A stretch of 64,000 bases of DNA from Vallicoccus soli (GCF_003594885.1 NZ_QZEZ01000011.1:27026-91025), one strand, 5' to 3'; shown: positions 19,140 to 27,729, counted from the first letter of the stretch. Translations and numbers: made by a program. Notes: generated by a model not told the origin, from the letters alone.

Positions 19140-19145
19140 TAGGGT
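19140..19145 (+). promoter_or_regulatory. Leaderless -10 element (TAGGGT) for pabB
   Basis: TAGGGT, six bases, then GTG. The string TAGGGTCCCGCCGTGGC recurs almost unchanged ahead of ybaK (43323). Confidence 0.55.
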
Positions 19146-19151
19146 CCCGCC

Positions 19152-20192
19152 GTGGCGGCTGGGGACCTGCCGGGGACTCCGGCGCAGCGCGGCGGCGCGG
19201 GCACGGGGGAGCCCCTGGCCTGGGCCGGCGGGCGCCTGGCGACCGGCCTGGCCGAGGTGACCGACGACCCGCGGGCCCTCGACCGCGGCGGCTGGTGGGC
19301 GGTCGTGCAGACCTTCGAGGGCGCCCTGCGCTGCGCCCGCTTCACCGACGTGCGCCCGGCGCCGCTGCCCCCGGCCGCGCCCTGGCGCGGCCCGCGGCCC
19401 GGCGCGTGGACGAGCAGCCTCGACGAGGGGGCGTACGTCGCCGCGTGCGAGGAGGTCCGCCGGCGCATCGGGACCGGGGCGGTCTACCAGGTCAACGTCT
19501 GCCGGGTCCTCGAGGCGCCGCTGCCCGCGGGCGCCGACCTGCTCGGGCTCGCGCACCGGCTGGCGGTGCACCACCCGGCGCCGTACGCCGCGTACGTGCG
19601 CCTGCCCGGCCTGGAGGTCGCCTGCGCCTCCCCGGAGCTCTTCCTGGCCCGCGACGGCGAGCGGGTGGCGTCCGGGCCGATCAAGGGCACGGGGCGCACC
19701 GCCGGCGACCTCACCGCCAAGGACCGGGCGGAGAACGTCATGATCGTCGACCTCGTGCGCAACGACCTCGGTCGCGTCGCGGTCCCGGGCAGCGTCGAGG
19801 TGCCCGCGCTGCTGCGGGTCGAGGAGCACCCGGGGCTCGTCCACCTCGTCTCGCGGGTCGAGGCCCGCCTGCGCCCCGGCGCCGGCTGGGCCGACCTGCT
19901 CGCGGCGACGAGCCCGCCGGGGTCGGTGAGCGGGGCGCCCAAGGGGGCGGCCCTGCGGGCGGTCGCCGACCTCGAGCCGGTGCCGCGGGGGCCGTACTGC
20001 GGCGCCGTCGGCTGGGTCGACGCGGACCGGCGCACGGCGCGCCTGGCGGTCGGCATCCGCACGTTCTGGCGCGAGGGCGGCAGACTGCGCTTCGGCACCG
20101 GCGCGGGGGTCACCTGGGGCTCGGACCCGCACCGGGAGTGGCGCGAGACGGAGCTCAAGGCGTCGCGGCTGCTGCCGCTGGCCTCGGGGTGA
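19152..20192 (+). CDS. pabB: Aminodeoxychorismate synthase component I (chorismate-binding protein)
   Basis: Makes 4-amino-4-deoxychorismate for folate synthesis, using ammonia from a PabA-type subunit. At 346 residues it is the short actinobacterial form lacking most of the TrpE-like N-terminal region. The chorismate-binding core is intact: VYQVNVCRVL, PIKGTGRTAGD, ENVMIVDLVRNDLGRV, PPGSVSGAPK and the late GAGVTWGSDP. The start GTG is six bases after TAGGGT. pabC follows at once, which supports PabB rather than TrpE or an isochorismate synthase. No pabA is present in the window. Confidence 0.9.
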   Translation: MAAGDLPGTPAQRGGAGTGEPLAWAGGRLATGLAEVTDDPRALDRGGWWAVVQTFEGALRCARFTDVRPAPLPPAAPWRGPRPGAWTSSLDEGAYVAACEEVRRRIGTGAVYQVNVCRVLEAPLPAGADLLGLAHRLAVHHPAPYAAYVRLPGLEVACASPELFLARDGERVASGPIKGTGRTAGDLTAKDRAENVMIVDLVRNDLGRVAVPGSVEVPALLRVEEHPGLVHLVSRVEARLRPGAGWADLLAATSPPGSVSGAPKGAALRAVADLEPVPRGPYCGAVGWVDADRRTARLAVGIRTFWREGGRLRFGTGAGVTWGSDPHREWRETELKASRLLPLASG

Positions 20193-20215
20193 GCGCGCGG
20201 CGGGCGCGGGCCGGC

Positions 20216-20260
20216 GGGCGGGACGACGGGCGGGACGACGTGCGGGACGACGGGCGGGAG
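20216..20260 (+). repeat. 12-base tandem repeat between pabB and pabC
   Basis: The unit GGGCGGGACGAC occurs at 20216 and 20228, with a one-base variant at 20240 and a partial copy at 20252. It would encode GRDD repeats if pabC began at the upstream GTG 20189. Its last copy supplies the GGGAG used as the preferred pabC ribosome site. Confidence 0.75.
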
Positions 20261-20266
20261 GCGCGG

Positions 20267-21091
20267 GTGGACGTGCGGGTGTGGCTGGACGGCGCGGTGG
20301 TGCCCCTGGCGGAGGCGCGGGTCGGGGTCCTCGACCACGGGCTGACCGTCGGCGACGGCGTCTTCGAGACGCTCAAGGTGGTCGACGGCACGCCCTTCGC
20401 GCTGACGCTGCACCTGCGGCGCCTGGCCGCCTCGGCAGCGGGCCTCGGCCTGGGCCTGCCGGGCGAGCCCGTGCTGCGCCGCGCGGTCGAGCAGGTCCTC
20501 GCCGGGCCCGGGGCGCCGCTGGCGCGGCTGCGGCTGACCGTCACCGGCGGCGAGGCGCCGCCCGGCAGCGCGCGCGCCGACGTGCCGCCGACCGTCGTCG
20601 TGGTGCTGGCCCCGCTCGACCCGGCGGCGCCGAGCGCCGCGGCGGTGACCGTCCCCTGGCCGCGCAACGAGCGCGGGGCGACGGCGGGGCTGAAGACGAC
20701 GTCGTACGCGGAGAACGTGGTGGCGCTGGCCCGCGCCCGGGCGGCGGGGGCGTCCGAGGCGCTGCTGCCCAACACGCGGGGGCGCCTGTGCGAGGGGACG
20801 GGGTCGAACGTGCTCGTCGAGCACGGGGGGCGGCTGGTCACGCCGCCGCTCGCGTCGGGGTGCCTGGCGGGCGTCACGCGCGCGCTCGTGCTGCGCTGGT
20901 GCGACGTGGGGGAGCGGGACCTGCCGGTGGAGGCGCTCGGCACGGCCGGGGAGGTGGCGCTGACCTCGAGCACCCGCGACGTGCAGCCGCTGCACGCCCT
21001 CGACGGCCGGGCGCTGGAGCCGGGGCCGCTCGCCGCGGCGGCGCGCGAGGAGTTCGCGCGACGGGCCCGGCGCGAGCCGGACCCGGTGTAG
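20267..21091 (+). CDS. pabC: Aminodeoxychorismate lyase (class IV aminotransferase fold)
   Basis: PLP enzyme splitting aminodeoxychorismate into 4-aminobenzoate and pyruvate. I start at GTG 20267, six bases after GGGAG, giving 274 residues and the normal N-terminus VWLDG. GTG 20189 is in frame and overlaps the pabB stop (GTGA), but it would add 26 residues of GRDD repeat. Fold-type IV motifs seen are DHGLTVGDGVFETLK, TSYAENVVA and TRGRLCEGTGSNV. The lysine of LKTTSYAEN is the expected Schiff-base position. A branched-chain or D-amino-acid aminotransferase is the alternative, but the pabB neighbour decides for PabC. Confidence 0.88.
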   Translation: MDVRVWLDGAVVPLAEARVGVLDHGLTVGDGVFETLKVVDGTPFALTLHLRRLAASAAGLGLGLPGEPVLRRAVEQVLAGPGAPLARLRLTVTGGEAPPGSARADVPPTVVVVLAPLDPAAPSAAAVTVPWPRNERGATAGLKTTSYAENVVALARARAAGASEALLPNTRGRLCEGTGSNVLVEHGGRLVTPPLASGCLAGVTRALVLRWCDVGERDLPVEALGTAGEVALTSSTRDVQPLHALDGRALEPGPLAAAAREEFARRARREPDPV

Positions 21092-21101
21092 CAGGGCGCC
21101 G

Positions 21102-21518
21102 TCAGCCGGCGAGCAGGGCGCCGATCGCCGCGTCGACGTCGACCGCCTCGGTGCCGGAGGGCACGACGTCGTAGGTGCGGTCGAGGAAGGCGCGCAGCGC
21201 GGCGGCGGGCGCCTGGAGCAGGGCCTGCCCGTCGGGGCTGGCCAGCGCCAGGAACACGGTGGCCGGGCCGGGGCCCGCCGAGGGCCAGACGCGCACGTCG
21301 CCCTCGCCGGCCGGGCGCTGCACGCCCTCGGCGACGAGGTCGCGGGCGAACACCCAGTCCACGCTCTCGTCGACGCCGGTGCGGAACTCGGCGTGGACCG
21401 CGTACGGGTCCTCGCCGCGGTAGCGCAGGACGACCGGGAGGGGGACGGTGGCCTCCCCCGGCACGACGAGCTGCAGGTCGAGCTGGCAGGTCACCGTCGC
21501 GGTGGGTCGGCCGGTCAT
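21102..21518 (-). CDS. ssgB: SsgA/SsgB-like sporulation and cell division regulator
   Basis: The 138-residue SALP-family protein matches SsgB closely in layout and motifs: an N-terminal beta strand pair, RYRGEDPYAVHAEF, VDWVFARDLVAEG, DVRVWPS and a C-terminal RAFLDRT. In Streptomyces SsgB recruits FtsZ to sporulation septa. The presence of such a gene points to an actinomycete with complex division or sporulation. It stands alone, converging on pabC with a 10-base gap. The assignment to SsgB rather than another SALP rests on motif memory, not on an alignment. Confidence 0.85.
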   Translation of the reverse strand: MTGRPTATVTCQLDLQLVVPGEATVPLPVVLRYRGEDPYAVHAEFRTGVDESVDWVFARDLVAEGVQRPAGEGDVRVWPSAGPGPATVFLALASPDGQALLQAPAAALRAFLDRTYDVVPSGTEAVDVDAAIGALLAG

Positions 21519-21630
21519 GGTTCACCTCGGTCGCGCTCGGGGGGAGGGTCCGCCGGCGTGGCCGGCGCTGGTCCACCGGTGCCCTGCGCCGCGCTGCGCG
21601 AAACCCGCAGCGGCGGCGGGCGGCCCGCCC

Positions 21631-21636
21631 TAGGGT
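21631..21636 (+). promoter_or_regulatory. Leaderless -10 element (TAGGGT) for PGPGW membrane protein
   Basis: TAGGGT, six bases (GGTCCC), then the GTG start at 21643. Confidence 0.55.
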
Positions 21637-21642
21637 GGTCCC

Positions 21643-22128
21643 GTGGGTGCGCGCGGGGACGGTCCGGTGGTCGACGAGCGGCCGGCGCGCCCGGCCGCCG
21701 CGCGGGGCGGGGCAAGCGGGTCCACGGCGCTGCGCCGGTGGCACCACCGGCTGCGCACCAGCCCGGCGACCCGCGGGGCGTACCGCGCGACGGTGGCGGT
21801 GCTCGGCGCGGCGGTCGTCGCCCTCGGCGTCGTCCTGCTGCCGCTGCCGGGCCCCGGCTGGCTCATCATCTTCGCCGGCCTCGCGCTGCTGGCCACGGAG
21901 TTCGCCTGGGCCCAGCGCCTGCTCGGCTTCGCGCGCGAGCGCGTCGCCGCCTGGACCCGGTGGCTGGGCCGCCAGTCCTGGCCCGTGCGCGGCGCCGTCG
22001 CCGCGGGCTGCGCCCTCGTCGTGGTGCTGGCCCTGGGGGCGGTGGTCGCGGTGACCGGCGTGCCCGCCTTCCTGCCCGAGCCCGTCGCCGCGCTCGTCGC
22101 GGACGTCGTGCCCGGCTCCGAGCGCTGA
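21643..22128 (+). CDS. PGPGW-motif transmembrane protein (TIGR02611-like)
   Basis: Small integral membrane protein of 161 residues. After a 45-residue basic cytoplasmic leader comes the family motif LPLPGPGWLIIFAGLALLA (about 65-85), flanked by a first transmembrane segment. A third hydrophobic segment follows near 120-145. The PGPGW family is widespread in actinobacteria with no established function. The GTG start follows TAGGGT at leaderless spacing. The next feature is a Val tRNA on the same strand. Confidence 0.82.
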   Translation: MGARGDGPVVDERPARPAAARGGASGSTALRRWHHRLRTSPATRGAYRATVAVLGAAVVALGVVLLPLPGPGWLIIFAGLALLATEFAWAQRLLGFARERVAAWTRWLGRQSWPVRGAVAAGCALVVVLALGAVVAVTGVPAFLPEPVAALVADVVPGSER

Positions 22129-22166
22129 GGCAGGAGCCCCCGGCGCCGCGCACCGCGGCGATCCGG

Positions 22167-22172
22167 TAGGGT
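22167..22172 (+). promoter_or_regulatory. -10 element (TAGGGT) for tRNA-Val(CAC)
   Basis: TAGGGT ends 13 bases before the mature tRNA 5' end. No clear -35 was found. Confidence 0.45.
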
Positions 22173-22185
22173 CCTCCTCGACCAC

Positions 22186-22260
22186 GGGCGATTAGCTCAG
22201 CGGGAGAGCGCTCCGTTCACACCGGAGAGGTCACTGGTTCGAACCCAGTATCGCCCACCA
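22186..22260 (+). tRNA. tRNA-Val (anticodon CAC), CCA encoded
   Basis: Cloverleaf with acceptor GGGCGAT/ATCGCCC, D arm TTAGCTCAGCGGGAGAG, anticodon loop TTCACAC and T loop GTTCGAACCC. It ends with a genomically encoded ACCA. Apart from the anticodon stem it is nearly the same as tRNA-Val(GAC) at 18779. Confidence 0.94.
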
Positions 22261-22358
22261 GCCGTACCACACCGGGTCACCTGGTTGTAGCAACGGCACG
22301 CGCACGCTCCACCACGCAGCGTAGGATGGCGGTCCGACCCCTTCCTGGAGGACCGCCC

Positions 22359-23015
22359 GTGGACAGCACCCCTGCCAGCCCGTCCGCCGACGCCGCCGTG
22401 CCGATGGGGGGCCTCGCCCCCGGCGCCGTGCTCGTCACCCCCGTCTCCGGCGCTGGCGCCTCGGTGGCCGGCGAGCTCGACGCCTACTCCTCGGGCCCCG
22501 CGGGGCTCGCGGTGCAGCTGCGCGCCGTGCTGCCGCAGGACGTCGTGGAGTCGCTCGACGGGCTGCGGGTCTGGGTCACCGCGCACACCGACGGCCAGCT
22601 CGTGGCCTTCCAGGCGGTGGCCCGCCGCGCGGGGCGCACGAGCGTCGACCTCGCGGGCGTGACGGTCCCGGTGCAGGAGCACCGCCGCGGCTCGGTCCGC
22701 GCGAGCACCACGCTGCCCGCGGCCCTGCGGCTGACCGAGGCCGGCGACCCCCCGCCGCGGGTGAGCGCGCGCACGGTCGACCTCTCCCGCGCCAGCTGCC
22801 GCGTGCAGCTGGAGGGCGTGGACGCGGCCGGCATGCCGGTCGTCGGCGACCTCGTGGACGTCGAGATCGACCTCGACGGGCGCAGCACCGTCGCCCGCTC
22901 GCGGGTCCTGCGCGTCGACCCGCGCAGCGCGCAGGCCGTCCTGCAGTTCACCGCGCTCGACCCCGAGGACGCCGCCCGCATCGAGCGGCACGTCCTGCGG
23001 CTCGTCACCCCCTGA
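22359..23015 (+). CDS. PilZ-like domain protein
   Basis: The 218-residue protein starts at GTG 22359, six bases after CTGGAGGA. A -10-like TAGGAT lies at 22322. An N-terminal YcgR-like beta domain (about 25-110) precedes a PilZ-like domain. That domain has the arginine motif HRRGSVR at about 117-123 and, instead of the classical DxSxxG, DLSRASCRV near 150. PilZ domains bind cyclic di-GMP. The changed second motif leaves binding doubtful. It is presumably a cytoplasmic regulator. Neighbours give no clue. Confidence 0.75.
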   Translation: MDSTPASPSADAAVPMGGLAPGAVLVTPVSGAGASVAGELDAYSSGPAGLAVQLRAVLPQDVVESLDGLRVWVTAHTDGQLVAFQAVARRAGRTSVDLAGVTVPVQEHRRGSVRASTTLPAALRLTEAGDPPPRVSARTVDLSRASCRVQLEGVDAAGMPVVGDLVDVEIDLDGRSTVARSRVLRVDPRSAQAVLQFTALDPEDAARIERHVLRLVTP

Positions 23016-23068
23016 GCCGCACCCCCGGGCCCGCACCGCTCGCCCGGCGCCCCGGTGCAGGCCGGGGG

Positions 23069-23074
23069 TAGCGT
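23069..23074 (+). promoter_or_regulatory. Leaderless -10 element (TAGCGT) for MOSC protein
   Basis: TAGCGT, seven bases, then GTG 23082. No ribosome binding site is visible. Confidence 0.5.
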
Positions 23075-23081
23075 CGCGGCC

Positions 23082-23795
23082 GTGGACGAGGTGCGCGCCG
23101 GACGCGTCGAGCAGCTGTGGGTCTACCCGGTGAAGTCGCTCGGGGGGCAGCGGGTCGCCGCGACCCGCGTCGGCCGCACGGGCCTGGACGGCGACCGCGC
23201 CTGGGCCGTCGCGACGCCCGAGGGGGAGCGGCTCACCGCCCGCGCCGCCCCCGGGCTGCGCGCGGCGGCCGCGGCGGTGCCCGAGGTCCCCGCGGGCGGG
23301 GCGGGGGGCGAGGGCCCCGCGGTGCGCGTCGGCGCCGGCCCGGCCCGCACCGGCGCCGGGGCCGAGGCGGCGCTCGCGGAGCTGGTCGGGCGGCCCGTAC
23401 GGCTCCTCGCGGCCGAGGACGGGGCGACCCACGCCGACGTCGCGCCGGTGCACCTGGTGTCCCGGGCCGCCCTGGCGGCCGCGGCGGGCGTCGACCACGC
23501 CGGGCACGACGCCGCGTGCCCGTGCTCGCACGAGGACCCGCGGGCCAACGTCGTGCTCGACCTCGAGCTGCCCGGCGGCGGCGACGAGACCGGGCTCGTC
23601 GGGGCGGAGCTGGCCCTGGGCGCGGCGCGGCTGCGCGTCACCCGCCGGCCCAAGCACTGCCTCGGGGTGTACGCCGAGGTGCTCGTCCCGGGCGCGGTCG
23701 CGGAGGGCGACCCGGTGCGGGTGCTCGCCGGTCGTGGCGGGGACGGGCGGGGTGCCGGGGAAACGCCCTCGGGGACCGTCGGGGCCAGCGACTAG
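23082..23795 (+). CDS. MOSC domain protein
   Basis: The 237-residue protein has an N-terminal MOSC beta-barrel ([11 protein letters not shown] near 12-22, [11 protein letters not shown]) and a C-terminal MOSC domain. The C-terminal domain ends in [13 protein letters not shown], containing the conserved cysteine that carries sulfur in this superfamily. Family members include the molybdenum cofactor sulfurase C-terminal domain and the amidoxime-reducing mARC/YcbX proteins. Which of these applies is not clear. The start is the leaderless GTG. Its TAG stop forms part of the -10-like TAGCCT ahead of thrS. Confidence 0.85.
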   Translation: MDEVRAGRVEQLWVYPVKSLGGQRVAATRVGRTGLDGDRAWAVATPEGERLTARAAPGLRAAAAAVPEVPAGGAGGEGPAVRVGAGPARTGAGAEAALAELVGRPVRLLAAEDGATHADVAPVHLVSRAALAAAAGVDHAGHDAACPCSHEDPRANVVLDLELPGGGDETGLVGAELALGAARLRVTRRPKHCLGVYAEVLVPGAVAEGDPVRVLAGRGGDGRGAGETPSGTVGASD

Positions 23796-23798
23796 CCT
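23793..23798 (+). promoter_or_regulatory. Likely thrS -10 element (TAGCCT) overlapping the MOSC stop codon
   Basis: TAGCCT begins with the MOSC TAG stop. About 45 bases of leader would follow, ending in AGGAGGA before the thrS GTG. No T-box structure fits in this short leader. Confidence 0.4.
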
Positions 23799-23850
23799 GG
23801 CCCGGCGGGCCGGCGCCCGCACCACCCGCACCACCACCAGGAGGACCTCC

Positions 23851-25833
23851 GTGCCCGACGAGCCCGCCGTGATCACGCTCACCGTCGACGGCAGCGAGCG
23901 CACGGTGACGACGGGCACCACGGCGGGCGAGCTCTACGCCGAGCGCCGCGACGTCGTCGTCGCACGGGTCGACGGCGCGCTCGTCGACCTCGACCGGCCG
24001 CTGCCCGACGGCGCCGTCGTCGAGGCGGTGCCGATCGACAGCGAGGACGGGCGCGCGGTCCTGCGGCACTCCACCGCCCACGTGCTGGCCCAGGCCGTGC
24101 AGGACCTCTTCCCCGACGCGCGCCTGGGCATCGGCCCACCGGTGCGCGACGGCTTCTACTACGACTTCGACGTCGCCGTCCCCTTCACCCCGGACGACCT
24201 CAAGCGCCTCGAGAAGCGCATGCAGGAGATCGTCAAGCAGGGCCAGCGCTTCTCCCGCCGGGTGGTCACCGACGAGGAGGCCCGCGAGGAGCTCGCCGCG
24301 GAGCCGTACAAGCTCGAGCTCGTCGGGCTCAAGGGGGGCGCCGCCGCGGAGGCCGCCGAGGGCGCCGAGGCGGAGGTCGGCGGCGCCGAGCTGACGATCT
24401 ACGACAACCTCGACGCGAAGACCGGGGAGCGGGTCTGGGCGGACCTGTGCCGCGGGCCGCACCTGCCCACCACGCGACGGATCCCGGCCTTCGCGCTGAC
24501 CCGCAGCGCGGCCGCGTACTGGCGCGGGAGCGAGAGGAACCCGCAGCTGCAGCGGGTCTACGGCACGGCGTGGGAGTCCCGCGACGCGCTCAAGGACTAC
24601 CAGCACCGCGTCGCCGAGGCGGAGAAGCGCGACCACCGCCGGCTCGGGACCGAGCTCGACCTCTTCTCGTTCCCCGACGAGATCGGCTCCGGGCTGCCGG
24701 TGTTCCACCCCAAGGGCGGCGTCATCAAGCGGGTCATGGAGGACTACGTCCGCCAGCGGCACGTGGAGGAGGGGTTCGACTACGTCGGCACCCCGCACAT
24801 CTCCAAGCAGGGGCTCTTCGAGACCTCCGGGCACCTGCCGTACTACGCCGACACGATGTTCCCGCCGATGGACCTCGAGGGCAGCGCCTACTACCTCAAG
24901 GCGATGAACTGCCCGATGCACAACCTCGTCTACCGCTCCCGGGGGCGGTCGTACCGCGAGCTGCCGCTGCGGCTCTTCGAGTTCGGCTCGGTGTACCGCT
25001 ACGAGAAGTCCGGCGTCATCCACGGCCTGACCCGGGTGCGGGGCTTCGCGCAGGACGACTCGCACTCCTACGTCACCCCCGAGCAGGCGCCGGCCGAGAT
25101 CGAGCACCTGCTGTCCTTCGTGCTCGGCCTGCTGCGCGACTTCGGGCTCAGCGACTACTACCTCGAGCTGTCCACCCGCGACGACTCGGACAAGTTCATC
25201 GGCTCGCCGGAGCAGTGGGAGACCGCGACCCGGGTCCTGGAGGACGTCGCGACCCGCACGGGGCTCGAGCTCGTCGCCGACCCGGGCGGCGCCGCCTTCT
25301 ACGGGCCCAAGATCTCGGTGCAGGCCCGCGACGCCATCGGGCGCACCTGGCAGATGTCGACGATCCAGTACGACTTCAACCAGCCGGCGCGCTTCGGCCT
25401 GGAGTACCAGGCGGCGGACGGCTCCCGCCAGCAGCCGGTGATGATCCACTCCGCGAAGTTCGGCTCCATCGAGCGGTTCCTCGGGGTCCTCGTCGAGCAC
25501 TACGCCGGCGCCTTCCCGCCCTGGCTCGCCCCGGTGCAGGTCGTCGGCATCCCCATCACCGACGCGCACGTGCCGTACCTGCAGGACGTGGCGGCCCGGC
25601 TGCGCGCCCGCGGCGTGCGGGTCGACGTCGACGCGTCCGACGACCGCATGCAGAAGAAGATCCGCAACGCCCAGCGCGCCAAGGTGCCGTTCATGCTGCT
25701 CGCCGGCGAGGAGGACGCCGCCAAGGGCGCGGTGTCCTTCCGCTACCGCTCCGGCGAGCAGAAGAACGGCGTGCCGGTCGACGAGGCGGTCGAGGAGGTC
25801 GTGCGCGCGGTCGCCGACCGGGTGCAGGTCTGA
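23851..25833 (+). CDS. thrS: Threonyl-tRNA synthetase
   Basis: Class II synthetase of 660 residues that charges tRNA-Thr in the cytoplasm. Domains in order are TGS (about 5-65), the tRNA_SAD editing domain with [11 protein letters not shown] (about 73) and [11 protein letters not shown], then the catalytic core. The core has motif 2 ([13 protein letters not shown]), the zinc cysteine in AMNCPMHN and the late [11 protein letters not shown]. The anticodon-binding domain is at about 555-655. The GTG start is preceded by AGGAGGA at six bases. A HIT-family gene follows after five bases, as in mycobacteria. Confidence 0.97.
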   Translation: MPDEPAVITLTVDGSERTVTTGTTAGELYAERRDVVVARVDGALVDLDRPLPDGAVVEAVPIDSEDGRAVLRHSTAHVLAQAVQDLFPDARLGIGPPVRDGFYYDFDVAVPFTPDDLKRLEKRMQEIVKQGQRFSRRVVTDEEAREELAAEPYKLELVGLKGGAAAEAAEGAEAEVGGAELTIYDNLDAKTGERVWADLCRGPHLPTTRRIPAFALTRSAAAYWRGSERNPQLQRVYGTAWESRDALKDYQHRVAEAEKRDHRRLGTELDLFSFPDEIGSGLPVFHPKGGVIKRVMEDYVRQRHVEEGFDYVGTPHISKQGLFETSGHLPYYADTMFPPMDLEGSAYYLKAMNCPMHNLVYRSRGRSYRELPLRLFEFGSVYRYEKSGVIHGLTRVRGFAQDDSHSYVTPEQAPAEIEHLLSFVLGLLRDFGLSDYYLELSTRDDSDKFIGSPEQWETATRVLEDVATRTGLELVADPGGAAFYGPKISVQARDAIGRTWQMSTIQYDFNQPARFGLEYQAADGSRQQPVMIHSAKFGSIERFLGVLVEHYAGAFPPWLAPVQVVGIPITDAHVPYLQDVAARLRARGVRVDVDASDDRMQKKIRNAQRAKVPFMLLAGEEDAAKGAVSFRYRSGEQKNGVPVDEAVEEVVRAVADRVQV

Positions 25834-25838
25834 CGCCG

Positions 25839-26411
25839 GTGGCGGGGGAGCAGCCGGGCGAGCCGCGCGCACCGGAGGAGCCGCCCGGCCCGGGGGCCGG
25901 CGACGCCTTCGAGCGCCTCTGGACGCCGCACCGCATGGCGTACATCACGGGGGAGGGCAAGCCGTCGGGGCCCGGCGCGGACGACGGCTGCCCCTTCTGC
26001 CGGATCCCCGGCCTGCCCGACGAGGAGGGCCTCGTCGTGGCGCGCGGCGAGCGCGCCTACGCGGTGCTCAACCTCTACCCCTACAACGCGGGGCACCTGC
26101 TCGTCTGCCCCTACCGGCACGTCGCGGACTACACCGACCTCGACGCGGCCGAGGTGGCCGAGGTGGGGGCCCTCACCCAGCGCGCGATGGCCGTCGTGCG
26201 GGCGGTCTCCGCGCCGCACGGGTTCAACCTCGGGATGAACCAGGGGTCGGTCGCCGGCGCGGGGATCGCCGCGCACCTGCACCAGCACGTCGTCCCGCGC
26301 TGGGGCGGCGACACCAACTTCATGCCGGTGGTCGGGCGCACCCGCGTGCTGCCGCAGCTGCTGCGCGACACGCGGGCGCTGCTGGCCGGCGCCTGGGAGG
26401 GCGCGGCGTGA
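25839..26411 (+). CDS. HIT-domain protein, likely AP4A phosphorylase
   Basis: The 190-residue protein has the histidine triad HLHQHVVPRW near 148 and an N-terminal CPFC pair that may bind zinc. The SNYPYNAGH-type segment reads NLYPYNAGHLLV. In Mycobacterium tuberculosis the gene directly after thrS (Rv2613c) encodes an AP4A phosphorylase of this type, so this is the likely role: phosphorolysis of diadenosine tetraphosphate, a by-product of synthetases. The start GTG is five bases after the thrS stop. The expected next gene, pgsA, is replaced here by a DUF393 gene. Confidence 0.88.
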   Translation: MAGEQPGEPRAPEEPPGPGAGDAFERLWTPHRMAYITGEGKPSGPGADDGCPFCRIPGLPDEEGLVVARGERAYAVLNLYPYNAGHLLVCPYRHVADYTDLDAAEVAEVGALTQRAMAVVRAVSAPHGFNLGMNQGSVAGAGIAAHLHQHVVPRWGGDTNFMPVVGRTRVLPQLLRDTRALLAGAWEGAA

Positions 26412-26830
26412 GCCCGACGGGGCCGCCCCGGCCGGTGCTCGTGTACGACGGGGACTGCGGCGCGTGCACCCGGCTCGCCGGGGTCGTGCGCAGGGTCCTG
26501 CGCCCCGACGCCGAGGTGGTCGCCTGGCAGCAGGCCGACCTGGCGGCGCTGGGGCTGACGCCGGAGCAGTGCGACGCGGCCCTGCAGTGGGTCGACGCGC
26601 AGGGCCGGGCGCACGCCGCGCAGGACGCCGTCGCGGCGCTGCTGCTCGCGTCGCGGCCCTGGGCCCGCCCCGCCGGCGCCGTGCTGCGCCTGCCGGGGGT
26701 CAACGCGGTCGCGGGGGCCGGCTACCGCTGGGTGGCCGCGCACCGGCACCTGCTGCCGGGCGGGACCGCGGCGTGCGCGGTGCCCGCGCCGCCGGCGGAC
26801 GACGGTCCCGGGGCCCGGCTCAGGCCCTGA
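26408..26830 (+). CDS. DCC-family (DUF393) thiol-disulfide oxidoreductase-like protein
   Basis: The 140-residue thioredoxin-fold-like protein carries the defining N-terminal motif VYDGDCGACTRLA (residues 12-24) with a CxxC redox pair. Its GTG start overlaps the HIT stop by four bases, so it is translated with thrS-HIT. It converges with an 11-base overlap on the HTTM gene cluster from the other strand. DUF393 and HTTM domains are often neighbours or fused in other bacteria, so a joint function is plausible. No substrate is known. Confidence 0.87.
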   Translation: MSPTGPPRPVLVYDGDCGACTRLAGVVRRVLRPDAEVVAWQQADLAALGLTPEQCDAALQWVDAQGRAHAAQDAVAALLLASRPWARPAGAVLRLPGVNAVAGAGYRWVAAHRHLLPGGTAACAVPAPPADDGPGARLRP

Positions 26831-27728
26831 CCCGCACCCGCGGCGCGTCGTCGTGCCCGTCGTCGTGCCCGTCGTCCTGCCCGTCGCCGTCCCCCTCCAG
26901 CGCCCCGGCCGCGGCCAGGGCCGCGCGCCGGCGCGCCGGCAGCAGCAGCTCGAGCGGCACGAAGGCGAGCAGGCACACGACGAGCGGCAGGAAGTGGATC
27001 TCGATCGTCGCCCACGTCGCGGCGTGGAAGAGGACGAAGAACAGCACGACGGCGAGCCGCGCCCGGCCGCGGAGCACGAGCAGCACGGGGGAGAGCAGCT
27101 CCGCGGCGAGCACGGTCCACTGCCCCGCGCGCAGCAGCCACGGCGGCTCGAGCAGCAGGTCGCCGAGCATCGTGCCCCGGCGGGTCATGGCCCAGGCGAA
27201 CACCGCCCCGTTCGCCCAGCCCCAGCCGCCGAACCGCATCTTCGCCCACGCGGACAGGAAGTACGTCGCGACGCAGGCGACCTGCACGGCGAGCAGCGCC
27301 CACCCCGCGGCCTCGCTGCGGGCGGTGTCGCGGGTGCTCGCCCGGCCCACCGTGGCCATGGCGAAGAGCGCCACGACGAGGGCGAAGTGGTCGTGGTCGA
27401 TCTTGCCGTACGACATGCCGATCGACACCCAGTCGAGGAAGCCCACGGCGACGACGAGCCCGGCCAGCCGCGGGAGCCGGCCCGCGGCCGCCACGAGGCA
27501 GCCGACGACGAGGACCGCCTGCAGCGCGTGGACGTACGCCGGGGCCGGGACGGGCAGGTCGAGCAGGCGGCGCAGCAGCAGCGGCTTGTAGAGGTCCTCG
27601 GGGACGTAGCCGTGCGGCACGACGTCGTTGACGAGGAAGGCCATGTCGTAGAGCACGAAGAGGTAGAGCACCGGGCGCAGCAGGGCCAGGCGCGCCAGCG
27701 GCACCGCGGGGGCGAGTGCGGCGCGCAC
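26820..27728 (-). CDS. HTTM-domain membrane protein, copy B
   Basis: Polytopic protein of 302 residues with six to eight hydrophobic segments. It carries the HTTM (vitamin-K-dependent carboxylase-like) signatures SYGKIDHDHF (about 105), TARSEAAGWALL and FLSAWAKMRFGGWGW. A strikingly similar protein is encoded two genes upstream (copy A, 28227-29138), which marks a tandem duplication. The C-terminus ends in an Asp/Gly/His repeat tail (DDGHDDGHDD). The GTG start is one base downstream of the preceding stop. HTTM proteins are uncharacterised in bacteria; carboxylase chemistry is only a family-level idea. Confidence 0.82.
   Translation of the reverse strand: MRAALAPAVPLARLALLRPVLYLFVLYDMAFLVNDVVPHGYVPEDLYKPLLLRRLLDLPVPAPAYVHALQAVLVVGCLVAAAGRLPRLAGLVVAVGFLDWVSIGMSYGKIDHDHFALVVALFAMATVGRASTRDTARSEAAGWALLAVQVACVATYFLSAWAKMRFGGWGWANGAVFAWAMTRRGTMLGDLLLEPPWLLRAGQWTVLAAELLSPVLLVLRGRARLAVVLFFVLFHAATWATIEIHFLPLVVCLLAFVPLELLLPARRRAALAAAGALEGDGDGQDDGHDDGHDDAPRVRVRA
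26847..26894. repeat. 12-base tandem repeat in the C-terminal codons of HTTM copy B
   Basis: Four units starting GTCGTCGTGCCC on the plus strand encode the Asp-Asp-Gly-His tail on the minus strand. Two units are exact, the others diverged. Confidence 0.75.
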
Positions 27729-27729
27729 G

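Noticed and set aside
20189..20266. Earlier pabC start with GTGA overlap
   Set aside because: It would add 26 residues of GRDD tandem repeat before the normal N-terminus. The start at 20267 has a proper ribosome site. The earlier start is not fully excluded.
22283..22293. Small inverted repeat GTTGTAGCAAC before the PilZ gene
   Set aside because: Four-base arms only; could be an operator but too short to support.
23799..23850. T-box riboswitch for thrS
   Set aside because: The leader is only about 50 bases and shows no T-box sequence.
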